A model generated the notes under the pieces. The model was given only the letters and a program-made list of their open reading frames with translations, was not told the DNA's origin and ran no database searches. DNA of 64,000 nucleotides from Ulota crispa. Its lineage: Eukaryota; Streptophyta; Bryopsida; Orthotrichales; Orthotrichaceae. Shown one piece after another: positions 48,100-60,058 of the stretch; position 1 is the first letter of the stretch; each line of letters begins with the position of its first letter. A program made the translations under genes and the position numbers. The stretch covers positions 10,170,501 to 10,234,500 of the forward strand of contig OY987244.1 in the NCBI GenBank assembly GCA_963920765.1. Direction: 5' to 3'.

Positions 48100-50837
48100 T
48101 ATCACTTTATAAATCACGTGTTTTTTCAGCTGTAAATTTTTTTAGGTAGAAATCCTGCAAAAATTAGCCAGTTTAAAGATTGCTAGTGGAGGGTGCTTTT
48201 TGGGCATTTTATGATTCTGAGCCATTTGATAGTTTGAGGCTCCCGGTGTGAACTTTGTACATTGACCCTATATACATTGTCAAGTTGTCTGCAGAGGATG
48301 TTTTTTGAGTTGACATGGATGGAAGAGAGGTGCTATTGATGTCATGATGGTCGTTGATTGCGTGTATGGCCTTGGATTTTGAGCTTTGCAAAGAGATCAA
48401 AAGCACAAAGCATGAGGGAATTTTTGGCGAGCCCTCCCAAGTGAGGATTGCATTGGGTCCCCTTTTCTTCCTCCCATTAGTCCCATTTACAATATTCTTA
48501 ACAATTAGGTTACCGTACCTTAAAAAGTCATCTCATGATTCATTGCTTGTTCATTTGGAGGCGCATGCAAGTTTCTAGATTTTATGACTTCACATGGTTT
48601 ACAACCTAAACAAAGCTAGTTTATATTTCTGCAACTTCATTGTGGTTGTTACACCATTTAAAGTTGATTTATTGCAATAATTATTGATAAAAATAAATCT
48701 CGTATCACTATCTATATACAATATGTAGTAAGACGTCAGGAACTTAGTTTTGAGTAACCTAAACGCAATAATCAGTGTAGTGGTTTCCTTTCCAAAGGCC
48801 TGTTCATTGTGGCACACTTGAATCTTTCAACAACTCATCTTCCAATGTTAGAAGTTGATGGTGACAATATTCAATGGTGAAAAATCATCTTCAAGAAAAT
48901 CATGTTTCATGATTGAAGGATTCTTCAACAATGATGAAATGTTCAAGAAACTGATAGTTGACGAGGTTTTGACATACCCTCCACTTGTGTTTTTGCACAT
49001 TTCAATGTTGGACGCAATCAACATTTACCATTTCACCTCCTAACCTACTCAAAAGTTCACTATTGCAAAATGCAAAAACATAATGAATTATACAATAAAC
49101 CTTTGAAAACTTTGTGAGGAAACTAGGTGATTTTGTGTTTGAGCCCTGGCATGCTTAGATAAGGGGAAACATCCTTGGACCTGTCAATCTGACTTTTCAA
49201 TATCTTGTGGTTTGAGGATTGTAATGATGGCCTTCCAAATTGAAAGGCCTCCACGTAATGTTTCAATCCACATATATTTTAGCGGTCTTCCTTCTTTTGG
49301 AATGTTGCCCTGAATTTCTTTCCACCCCTCACCCTCCTTATAAGCCAAGAACCTTTCTGATATCCAATCACATAAAAGCATGAACTTTGATTTTTTGTAG
49401 TTGGAAGCTAGGTTTCAACAAATCCCACTGGCAATGGAACTCATGAATGCAAGATTTTTTTTTTTGTTTTCTTAAGTTCTTGTCCTACACATAATTCTGC
49501 ACCCAATTTGTAGATGCAACTCCTCCCAACAAAAGGCACATTTTGCAAAAACCCTCCAGAAGAGGAGTCTCAAACATGATGGATTAGGTCAGTTTAAGCA
49601 ATAGCATGTACTTGAGACACCACCCTAATTAGGACTCAAAACAAAAACATCTTGCCCTAAATGCAACACAAAATATCTTGGCACCAAAGTTTATAGAGTC
49701 CAAATGACCAAGCTCTTAGATTTCTTACAATTAGATCAACAAAATCTACAATGTCCATCAAAGGTAATTAATTAGATCAGCAAAACCTAAAACGTCCAAA
49801 ATAGGCGTAGACACCTTTGTCAAAAATCCCCCGCTACAGACTCAAAGAGCAGGTTCAAAAGAATAAAATGCCTTATTTTCTTCTAATAAGACAAGCTCAA
49901 CAACTAAATTTTTTGACAAACATATTGAACTAAACACATACGTGTCAATAGTACAGAAGACCCACCGTGCAGACTTGACATTTTATAAGTTACAATAAGC
50001 AATGAAGACCTATTTGAAGTACAGAGAACCCTAATATACTAACCAAAAACCAAAAATTAAGGAGATCAACCCCTAGAGAACCTTGTGCATGAAAACCTGC
50101 ACATTCATGCCAACTTTAGAGCATCATCAATGTGTGCTCTAGGAATCGGCTGGTCGTGCATTTCTCTATGTAGGGGCTACTTTAACGGGAACTATAGGTA
50201 TTTTTAGGGCTCCAACGTCGCCACTAGAACAAAAACACCAGACCTGACCCTATTAAAACCACCTCCTAGAGCAGCATATTGTCTCATTTTCCCCTACCCA
50301 ACTTGTTTTCCCAATGTGCATTGCATTTGTTAGCGGAGTGACAAGTTGCTTGTGATAGCTTACAATAGCTTGCAATTTCCCAGTAACAACTTGCCAGTAC
50401 TTACAGTCTTCTATTACCGTGCTTGAATCTGCGATGGGAGTTGCGTCAACATTGGGAAGATCCAATTGGTGAAAAAAACTGCATAGTTAAGGGGCAGGGA
50501 GCGACGCAAGACCGACTATTTCCGGGTCCCGTTTGCAATGTACACATTGATGATGCTCTTACTACAAACCCTGGCTCTAAAGAGTTTGTGATCTATGAAG
50601 GGCTTTGAAAAATACCATGAAGCCGGAACATGAGGGCGTCAAAGCATCAGGCATGGAGAAGAGAAAACCTTGAATTTGAGCCTCCGGGGTGTCATATAAT
50701 CTCATTGCACTTCATTGCACTACAAGAAATAGGACCCAATCAATAGTATTGTGTTGATTCAAACCTCTTGGTTAGGACATTTTGAACATAGTAGTGTTAA
50801 TTAGGACATGTTTGTGTTGATTAGGACCATTTGATTG
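48100..50837. other. Intergenic downstream of the carboxypeptidase gene
   Basis: No gene or paired repeat recognised. A CACTACAAGAAAT motif at about 50718 looks like an isolated CACTA-type end. Confidence 0.4.
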
Positions 50838-51436
50838 CTTGCTTTGTCCCTCTAAAAACGTCCAAATTAGACAGGTTTCTTGTACCACTAAGAAGCTCCC
50901 TTTTGCTGATTTCAAATGTTGAGAAGGCATTTGTCATGTTCAATGATCTCATGGGGACAAGTTAAGCAATTAGGGAGCATTTCTCTCCTAGCAAGCTTGG
51001 CCTTGCCCATATGAGGTACCAGTATTGCTACTAATCTTTAAATCATCAATAATGAGGAGCAAGTATCATGCACAAATATGGTACAAATTTATGGTACTTT
51101 TTGCATGGGATTTGGGTGCCCACATAGCAACATCAAAGTTGGAGATTTTGTATAGATTTTATAGATAGTACATTGATTCTAGAATACATGTGTCACTAGC
51201 ATAGAGACTAAAATAATGAGGAGTCGGCAACATTCATAAACTATACACAAATATGGTACTTTATGCATGAAATTTGGGTGCCTAAACGGCAACATAAAAA
51301 TTGGAGATTTTGCATACATTTGATAGATGGTATATTGGTTCTAGAATGCATGCATGTGTCACTAGCACAAATACTAAAAACACAGATAATCCTTCGCAAC
51401 GAAGCTTTTTGGACGTTTTTAGAGGGACAGAGGAAG
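50838..51436. mobile_element. Stowaway-like MITE in the carboxypeptidase 3' region
   Basis: 599 bp. The left end is decayed (cttgctttgtccctc); the right end is GAGGGACAGAGGAAG then TA at 51437-51438. It is longer than the sister copies because a ~160 bp internal segment is duplicated (51051-51212 and 51213-51370). It lies 40 bp beyond the stop codon and so probably in the 3' UTR. Confidence 0.8.
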
Positions 51437-51476
51437 TAGAACAGATTTTCCTCCTAGTGTTGAACAAGCATTTGTT

Positions 51477-54400
51477 TTACAGAGATCCAAGCTTTCCGGA
51501 TATCCACGCCTCAATCATTCGCTGTGTGCGTAGATTCTGATCAGCAGGAGCCAGATGACCGGCACCCGCCACCACCACATGACCGAGGTTGCCGTGAGTT
51601 CGGACGTACCCAGCAAGCTTTCCCTCCTCCGTCCATAGTCTCCTTTGTGCAGCCCAGAAGCTGTTCACACCTTCCCACAGAATAGTCCGCATCCATACCT
51701 CATTTGATGCCACGCCATCTTGGATATCAAATTGTCCTTGATACAGAAGCACGGGCAGCTTTGGAATTAACTCCTCTACCATCCACTTGGTGCTCTTCAT
51801 GATATCGACCTGCACAGAAAAAACCATACAACAACGGTCATAAACAGATAACACACAGAAAGTATAAACCAGACTGTTCTCAGAAAAAAACGAGTCTTTT
51901 TCAGGAACACATAGACATTGCCATCTTCTGTTAAGGTTCTGAAATCGTCTAGTTTTACTGAAAAAGGGACCTAGTTATATGCAACTTTCTTTACCAGATA
52001 TGAAGAAATATTTCTCTTAACAAATACTAGTGAAACTGTGAGGATTGTTAGTTGAAATGTTGATAAAAAGATTGACCTGCATCTTCTCATCGACAAGATC
52101 ATTGCACTGAGACCACGTGATGTTGACATCCGCACCGAGTGCTTCTTTCACCGTTTCACTATTGACGAATGCTGTGAGGTAGTCTGTGCTGCTGTTTGCA
52201 GTAGTGAAATAATCCGCAGATTTTCTGATATCCTCCAAAGTAGCTAACCCGCTCATGTTACTAAGGGAATTCATCAGATTGCTTCTGGCGGCTATAGCTC
52301 CGAGCCAGTCCTCCTTCAATACACACTCCACCGACTGAAAAGGTCACAGCAAAGGGAACACAACATTAGAAAGCTGCAGCTTTCGATCATTCTGTGATGT
52401 AGCCATGAATAAATCTGCTGGCATTTTTTGTCCTCGTCTTTCTAGATTAGCTAGCAAACACAGAATGCATTTCATTCGACATCACGCTTCTTAAGAAACT
52501 GTACACAAGGACCTCTGCGTAACATGTGTAATAGTAGAGACATCCTTTAAGTCCAGCCTTAGAGGCTTCTTCAATCCATTATCACGTCCATCTCGTAGGA
52601 ACTCAATGGAATACACCCTAGCCTTTTATACTAATTGAGCCCTTACAAACTTGTGTTCTCATCAGCTCAAAAACTAACAGATTCAAAGGTCAAAAGTTGA
52701 TAATGCGTACGTCAAGCTAGAGTTTTTAAATGCAGAAGTTCATTCAATCTCTATGGTTACTAGAAGTTCCTTCTAATCCATTAAGTGACCCAAACGAGGA
52801 GGATTGTGGCTTATTTGAAGAGCTTGGTGAAGAAACAACAGAAGGAATGTTTTGGGAGAATATGGATGGACATGAATACTCCCTCTGTCCCACGTCTAAA
52901 TCAGACACATTTCTTGCACCACTAAAAAGCTCCCATTTGTTGATTTCAAACGTTGAGAAAGTGTTTGCCATGTTCAATGATCTCATGAGGGCAAGTTATG
53001 CGATTGGAGAACATTCCTCTCCTAGCAAGCTTGGCCTTGCCCATATTAGGTACCATTGTTGCTACTAATCTTTAAACCATCAATAATGAGGAGCTGGCAA
53101 CATGCACAAATATGGTACTTTTTGCATGGAATTTTGGTGCCCAAACGACACATCAAAGCTGGAGATTTTGCATACATTTGGTAGATGGTATATTAATTCT
53201 AGAGTGCATGTGTCACTAGCACAAAGACTAAAAACACAATTAAACCATCGCAAGGAACCTTTTTGGACGTTTTTAGAGGGACAGAGGGAGTACCTTTTCG
53301 GCAAGGTCGTCGAGCACTTGCTGCTGCACTCGATCGATAAGTCCCATGTAAAAAGCAGTGGATCCATATGTCTGAACTTGTACAACAGGATGAGTGAGGC
53401 CATTCCCAATGGCCACTCCCTTGAGGTCAAACAGAGGTGGCTTAGTGTTCAGCCTTAGTCGCTGGGCGTTGGACACGATGTAGTACCCCAAAGCAGGGAC
53501 ATACTTGCCTCCATAGCTCTCTCCCGTGATGTAAAGCGGCCGTGAGGTATATGCCGAGTCGGTGAAAAAGATCTCCAACGCTGCATACAGGTCCCGTGCT
53601 ACGTCGTGCTGATTCCTTGTAATGGCGTCCGGCGATGGCGCTATGCTGAATCCTGTCCCTGCAGGACTGTCAATGAACAGCAATCCGTAGAGTCTGTTCC
53701 ATGAATACGAGTTCTTGTGCAGCTTTGTATCTTCTCCCACTCTCCATGGCCCTAACTCTCCAAAATTTCCTATCATTCCCGAACAGCCAGGGCCTCCCTG
53801 CACATAAAACAAAAACAAAATTACTATACAGCGCTGCACCAAACAAGCAAAGGAACTTGACTAATGGTAGTAGCTACAACAACTCCTCTGAGTCTTTCTT
53901 TCAAGGCGTGTGCAAAGACAAAGGTGCTGGACAACGAGTGGATACCAGTAAACGCTGAGGATTGAGACTTACTCTCTCTGTCCCTCTAAAAGTGTCCAAA
54001 AAGCTTCCTTGCAAAGGATTAACTGTGTTTTTAGTCTTTGTGCTAGTGACACATGCATTCTACAATCAATATATCATCTACCACATGTATGCAAAATTTT
54101 CAGCTTTGATGTCACCGTTTGGGCACCCAAATTCCATGCAAAAAAGTACCATAAATTTGTACCATATTTGTGCATGATACTTGCTCCTCATTACTGATGA
54201 TTTAAAGATTAGTAGCAACAATGATACCTCATATGGGCAAGGCCAAGCTTGCTAGGAGAGGAATGCTCTCTAATTGCTTAACTTGCCCCATGAGATCAAT
54301 GAACATGACAAATACTTTCTCAACGTTTGAAATCAGCAAAAGGGAGCTTTTTAGTGGTACAAGAAATATGTCTGATTTGGACATCTTTAGAGGGACAGAG

Positions 54401-55529
54401 GGAGTACATAATAAAGAAGATACTATCAAAGTCAAAACAGTCTAGAGATCGAGACAATTGAATCAGAGCACAAGATATATGCAATACTTTCTAATGGAGA
54501 CAACAGGTTTAGAAATACGCAAGTCCTTGTCTGAAGACAAAGAGAAAGAAAGATCGTCCAGAGATCTAAGGAGCATCAAACAGAGGCAGGTGCACAGACT
54601 CACATAGTGAACTTATGCAACAAAATTAGGGGTTTTACTGTTTCATCAATTGTACAGTGGGGGACAAAATGATTGGGATATTTTAGTCCAACACCTAACT
54701 CTAGTGATCCTAAATATGACTTTCACCCAAATATGACTTTCACTTTTAGCTCAAGTAGGTAAAAACACTACTAAAAAGTTAAAATTCTCAAACTTAACAC
54801 TGCTAAGTTCACAAGTTTTTTAGTTGCATATAATTAGGGGGTTTCAATTATGGCATTCTGCACCAAAATTGTGCACGTGAATAAGATTAATGAAAAACGT
54901 GAACAAGTCACTCCATGAACAAGCCATGACAACCTCTTGCATAACTTATTCACTGGTGAATGAAAACTCGTTCACTACCATTCGTTCACCGTTTTTTTGA
55001 GATATATGAGACCCCTAATTTTAGTAGAAATTCTACAAAATTTAGCCAATTCAAAGATTATTGCCCAACGACCCATTTCCCAATCTTTTTGTCCCCCCAC
55101 TGTAATTCTTCATAACCTCCCACTCTGAATGAATGCATACAACAATTATCTCAAGAGAATTCGACTTTATCAAAATCCTCATAGTGATCTCTCCAATGAG
55201 CTGCATTGAGTAGTCTTCCAATGAAAGCAAACTCTTACAAAATGGATAAAATACTTGCAAATAGTAAAATGCGAAGAAATTAGTACCTGTAACCACAGGA
55301 CGACGGGTGTTTTAGAAAGCGAGTCGGTTGCTTCGAGCGCTTCATAGTAAGTGTAGAAAAGACGGGATGCGGTGGCGGTGTTCACATCCAGGTAGCCAGA
55401 CTTTGTCGGCAGAGCTTCCCGTGGGATTTCGTATTCACTAGTTTCGATGAGTCGTGCTTGCAATGTTATCAGTAAGAACAGTACTGTGCTTTGACCTAAA
55501 TGCCATCTGCGTTGCCAACGAGTCGCCAT
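51477..55529 (-). CDS. SCPL: Serine carboxypeptidase-like protein, SCPL48-51 type (peptidase family S10)
   Basis: Four exons: 55529-55287, 53797-53294, 52334-52077 and 51809-51477, all phase 0; predicted 445 aa, the usual length for SCPL50/51. A signal peptide is visible (basic RWQRRW, then hydrophobic STVLFLLITLQA, residues 14-25). The mature part opens with TKSGYLDVNTATASRLFYT, then the oxyanion-hole region GGPGCSGMIGNFGELGPW (from residue 82). The catalytic triad is S175 in GESYGG, D363 in GQFDIQDG and H420 in GAGHLAP. Sequons NMS (275), NSS (296) and NIT (320) predict N-glycosylation, so the enzyme is probably secreted or vacuolar. S10 enzymes remove C-terminal residues from peptides, and some plant relatives act as acyltransferases; the substrate cannot be told here. 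Introns 1 and 2 contain Stowaway-like MITEs, and a third copy begins 40 bp after the stop. Confidence 0.95.
52879..53290. mobile_element. Stowaway-like MITE in carboxypeptidase intron 2
   Basis: 412 bp with inverted ends CTCCCTCTGTCC...GGACAGAGGGAG, flanked by TA (52877-52878 and 53291-53292). CTCCCTC(C/T)GT ends and TA duplication are the Stowaway (Tc1/mariner) signature. Its right edge touches the 5' splice site of the gene. Confidence 0.92.
53972..54404. mobile_element. Stowaway-like MITE in carboxypeptidase intron 1
   Basis: 433 bp, inverted relative to the copy at 52879, ends CTCTCTCTGTCCCTC and GAGGGACAGAGGGAG, flanked by TA (53970-53971, 54405-54406). Shares the internal aagcttggccttgcccatat tract in reverse. 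Confidence 0.9.
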
Positions 55530-55825
55530 TTGTGATTTTGGGAGAAAACTAAACTGGAATTTTATTGCCTGCAGTTCAGGATCATCTCGTCCTAGAATGT
55601 GTAAACCATCGCGTTTGAGCTAACATCCTCGCAGAATGCAAGGCGCCAGATCAGATGAGAGATTCGTGTTGTGAGCGAGAATCTTGAAAGGATTCCGCTT
55701 ATCTTTCTATCGAGGTTTTCAAGGCTACCTCCACCACCGCTTGCCGACTGAGTTCTGTCAAAACACCGACAAAATATCGACAGTTTCCAAACCCTAATCT
55801 CCGGGCTTTACACTACTCAACCTTA

Positions 55826-56126
55826 GAGCATCTCCACCGGTCCGGGCACTACTTTTATAGTTTTCCATCTGTTTTGGTCGGCCCTCAAGTCCTTGGATTT
55901 CCATCCATGCTCTTTCAAAAAGGTGGCCTTGCACTCCAACACGTCCCATAAATAATTCAACCACTTATCAAGAAAAGTAGAGGATAAAGTTCATTAAACT
56001 TAGAATGAATATGGCCTTTACTAAACACAATAAGACAAAGTGTCTTGCAAGGGTTTTGACTTTCAAGAGGGACCTCAACACTTTTCATCCATTTTGAGCG
56101 TGTTTGAGGCACCGGTGGAGATGCCC
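55826..56126. mobile_element. TIR MITE with GAGCATCTCC ends, upstream of the carboxypeptidase gene
   Basis: About 300 bp, ends GAGCATCTCCACCGGT and ACCGGTGGAGATGCCC. Homologous in reverse to 6945-7307 (cacgtcccataaataattca). It lies about 300 bp upstream of the carboxypeptidase ATG, within its probable promoter. Confidence 0.7.
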
Positions 56127-56340
56127 ATGACTTCTATCTATACAAGGTCACTTTCCCTAAGGATTGATAGGGAATTAGAGATATTTTTCTTGTTTTTTAC
56201 CAATTTCTTTTGGATTTGGAATATTTTGAATTGAAACATGTATATATCGTATTTATGAAAACGTCACTTGTATGAATGTGATGTTTTGTAAGGTTAGTCA
56301 AGTTTAACCATACAAACAATAGTTTTCATTATTCACATTC

Positions 56341-56569
56341 CACTAGAATAAAAAACATGCCATAAACGACTACCACAAATTGTCATGACTAGGGCATAAT
56401 AACTACCTTACAACTACACAAAAAATTGCACAAGTAATGCACAACATTTGCACAATTACAATCTAATCGTGCAGTTGTTATGCAATTGTTTGTACAATTG
56501 TAAAACAGTTATTGTGACCTAATCATGACAATTTGTTGCAGTCGTTTATGACATGTTTTTCTTCTAATG
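56341..56569. mobile_element. CACTA-like MITE, second copy
   Basis: 229 bp, homologous to 2417-2621 (catgccataaacgact, tcatgactagg), ends CACTAGAATAAAAA and ...TTTTTCTTCTAATG, flanked by TTC duplications (56338-56340, 56570-56572). Confidence 0.85.
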
Positions 56570-57154
56570 TTCATAATTTTTTTGAGTTTTTTTGTTAACG
56601 CATACTTTGGTTTTAACATGTTTATGTAATACTATTACATTGGTAGCAAATTGTGACCTGACTTATTTTAAACTTGCAAAAATGTCATTTTTATATGCCA
56701 TGTGACGTTTTCACAAATTCAATGTTTGTACATGATTTGTAGATGAGTAGATAGGTGGTTTGGGGTTTCCAACTTTGAAAGGTTCACAAAATTTTAATGA
56801 TTTTCTTTTTAATCAACATGACATTGTCTTTAGAGGACATTAAAGCTCTATGTATTTACCTAATGGTTAGAGTGAAAAAAGTTATATCTTCTACTTTCAT
56901 AAAATCTAAACTCAAAAAGGTGATCAACTTTGCCTAAATTGATGTATTGTTAAATGTAATCTAGACAAAGAGAATAATTAAATATTGACATTCTAGCAAA
57001 AATCTACAACTTACAAGGGACATATTGTAAATAATGCTGGTAGAAATCCTATTCAGTCTATCGTGTAGCTTTATGTAATTTTGGTAACACGATTTATATG
57101 ACCAAGCAAAGAAAAATTGGATGGAAAAAAAATCCAATTTTCCTATTGAGTTAA

Positions 57155-58344
57155 CCCCTAAAGACCAACTGTCCCCTCACGGGACAGGTGGTACTTTGGG
57201 TATGTACCTATCGCTAAACTAAATTTCATGATTTTTTGAAACTTTCATTGAAGGTGGGGAATTCAAAAATCTACATAGGTGTTTAATTTTTTCTTCATTT
57301 CAACATTTGACAAAAAAGTTATGCATGAATTTTTCAAAAAAGGGGAGATGGGGCAATTCAAGTAGCCCCTCTCCTTTGTATGTGAGAGTTGACTATAAGA
57401 GGGGCAGTTTGTGGAGGGCAGATTTATTGTTGATGTGGGCAGATGAAGCATGGGTGACATGCTATGCACCCGGCGTGACACCCTGAATTAGCAAGGAAGT
57501 GGGATCAAAAGATATCCACATGGCAGCTGGTAGTGCAGGGAAACTGGGCACCAAAAGTTCTGATTGTTGAGGGGATTGGAAGTTAGCCACGTGGATGAAA
57601 CATGAAGGCTGAAGGTATTAGTAAATTATTCGGGTTTGAGAAGGCTGGGTGGGGATGGGAGTAGAGCTAGGTGGAGATGGGAGATGGGAGTAGAGCTGGG
57701 TGGAGGGAGGTACATGGGGGTGAGGGATGGGCCCATCCTTTGAGATCCAAACCCCCCTCATTTCATTTGCCCATGTAAAATTTTCATATTTAATTATATT
57801 GAGCAAGTTGAATAGGGTTATTTTAGATTTTTTTTTCACACTAGATATAACACTAAATTTCTTTGATTTTTACAATTTAGATTGACATAATTCAAAATTT
57901 CAAAATTTAGATAAATCTTCTCATTTTGCTTAGTGTATTTGCAAATTTTAGGACCTTCAAGCATTGCAAGATTTTTTGAAGTGTGTTGCACACCTCCAAT
58001 TGATCTAAAAATTCTCCCACATATTCCTAACTTGGTGTTTTGTATGGGAAAAATAAACCTCACATTTCTGTGGAGTAATTTTTTGCTATAGGAGCGGTCA
58101 AAGGCTTTTGAAAATTTCAAGTAGCAGTGAAAAAAACATTTTGTCTTCACTTCACATGTGAATATTTCACTTGTTTGAATGCAAAATGACCTAAGTTTTT
58201 TCTTGCAAATAAACATAGTAGTCTAGGGCAAGATTCTACAATTGGATTTTCAAAAAAACTATTTTTCTTAACTTTCTACTCATTCCCCCAAAAGTGGCAA
58301 TGTTTAGTGATATTCACAGAGAAAAGGGCTTGGTCCTTTAGGGG
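57155..58344. mobile_element. TTAA-flanked piggyBac-like element, family D, enlarged
   Basis: 1190 bp, TTAA at 57151-57154 and 58345-58348. Left end CCCCTAAAGACCAACTG, then GTCCCCTCACGGGAC; right end reversed CCCCTAAAGGACCAAGC. A GC-richer block (about 57345-57770, ggtggagatggga repeats) has no counterpart in the other family-D copies and is probably an insertion. Confidence 0.85.
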
Positions 58345-58435
58345 TTAAATAGACCATGTCTAAACAAAAACATTTACCATCATCATATTAAATCACTTCA
58401 AATATTATAAACATCACAAATCTGGTATATTTTAA

Positions 58436-59084
58436 CCCCTCACCGCCCATGGTAGTTTGGAGTATCTTAGAATTTGCTTGAAAGTGAACAAAATGCGGGC
58501 ATTTTGATCAATCTTATCAAATTTCTTTGAAGTGCAATCGTAAAAATTTAAAGTAGACATGTTATAGATCACATAGGAATAGAAATCACAACAATATCAT
58601 TTATGGATTGAAAGATTATAATGTTTGATCATGAGGGTGTTAAAATTGCAAAAGTGATTTGAAGCCTTTCAATCCTCTTTTTGCATCTCAAACCTAAAAT
58701 TGAGGGTACCAAAAAAATATGAGTATGTAAAGTATAACATGCATAACCCCAATCAATTTACGGCTTCTCAAAATCTATTCTACAATTTTTTAATTGAATT
58801 TTTGATGTGATTTTTTATCCAAGCTCTAGTGTACTTGAAGCTCATTTCCAAGAGCCTTCAACACTAGAAAGTGAAGATTTGCAATGGACACCCTTGCACA
58901 AAATCTTGAAGAGACAAATTACTTTAATTCATTTTCAAAATCAAAATCAAATTCCTACTGTTGAAACTAGACTTCAATAAGAGTTTAAAAATAATAATAA
59001 TCACTCAAAAATCTGGTAGAAAGGTTGAACATCCCTGAATAAAATTCAAAAAAGCCCAATTTGGGCCCCTTGGGCAGTGAGGGG
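58436..59084. mobile_element. TTAA-flanked piggyBac-like element, family C
   Basis: 649 bp, TTAA at 58432-58435 and 59085-59088. Left end CCCCTCACCGCCCATGG; right end reversed CCCCTCACTGCCCAAGG. Homologous along its length to 16910-17541 although the terminal bases differ. Confidence 0.9.
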
Positions 59085-59088
59085 TTAA

Positions 59089-60058
59089 ACTACATACCTT
59101 TCAAATTTGCAAATATACAATTGTGAACACAAAAATGATCAAATTTCCAATCTGTATTTTGTAAATTTAAAACTTTAAAATTAAAAACATTGAAATACGC
59201 AAAACAAACCATTGTAATGCTGAATACTTACAAAGTGCCACATTTCAAAATTGAAAGTAGGCTTTGAAGCACCTCATTTGATGTCCTTGAGCTTACGTGA
59301 AAGACAACAAACATACAATCCATGAGCTCCAAAACAAAAATGGTTTTGATATTCGCCAAAGCATTACTTTGCGTATTTTAAACATAAAAAACGCCAATTA
59401 ATTTGAATACAAAATCCACCTAAGCAAAAGAAAACAAAAAATGGAAATAAAAAACAAAATGCACAAGTGCACATATTAAAGGCTTTTTTAAAGATAATTT
59501 TGTTTCACAAAAGTGAAACCAATTCTTACTTTGCCAAAATAAAAGAAATACTGATTCTTAAATGCACAAAAACATTAATAATATGTGATGTTGATTTTGC
59601 ATCTCAAATTAACAAATGCAAGCTTGATGGGGCTTGAATATATTGAACAACATCTATCTTATGAAAATTTAAATGATCTACAAACGTGGTTTTCTTTGTA
59701 TATCAAAGGTTGCAAATTTTGGGCTATTTTGAAGATGAATTGAATGTTCCTTAAAACATTAGAAGACTGGACAACATCAATTCTTGAACTACAAAAAAAT
59801 GAGGTATCCCAAACAATATTATAGTTGGGATTATATTATAAGTACTATTAATTTGAAATTTGGTAGTAAATAACTTTGAACCCAAATGAAGAATTCTTCG
59901 AAGTGAATGATGAAATTAAATACTTTGTGATCATTGAGTGGCATTAAGTTTAAAATTTTCAATAACTCCCCTTCAAAGATTTTTGTATCAGGATTTCATT
60001 CGAAGATACATAGATTTAACATCATGGTTATGTTACATATAACAAGCCATTTCAGTAT
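59089..60058. other. Intergenic, nothing recognised
   Basis: Very AT-rich; no repeats or genes seen. Confidence 0.5.

Noticed and set aside
3076..59088. CCCTAAA motifs as interstitial telomere repeats
   Set aside because: Each occurs once, always at the border of a TTAA element and never in tandem, so they are parts of terminal inverted repeats.
3076..59088. TTAA elements as Tc1/mariner (TA) or PIF/Harbinger (TWA) MITEs
   Set aside because: A TA or 3 bp duplication would leave the outermost T and A free to vary, but they are fixed in essentially every copy, so a 4 bp TTAA target fits better.
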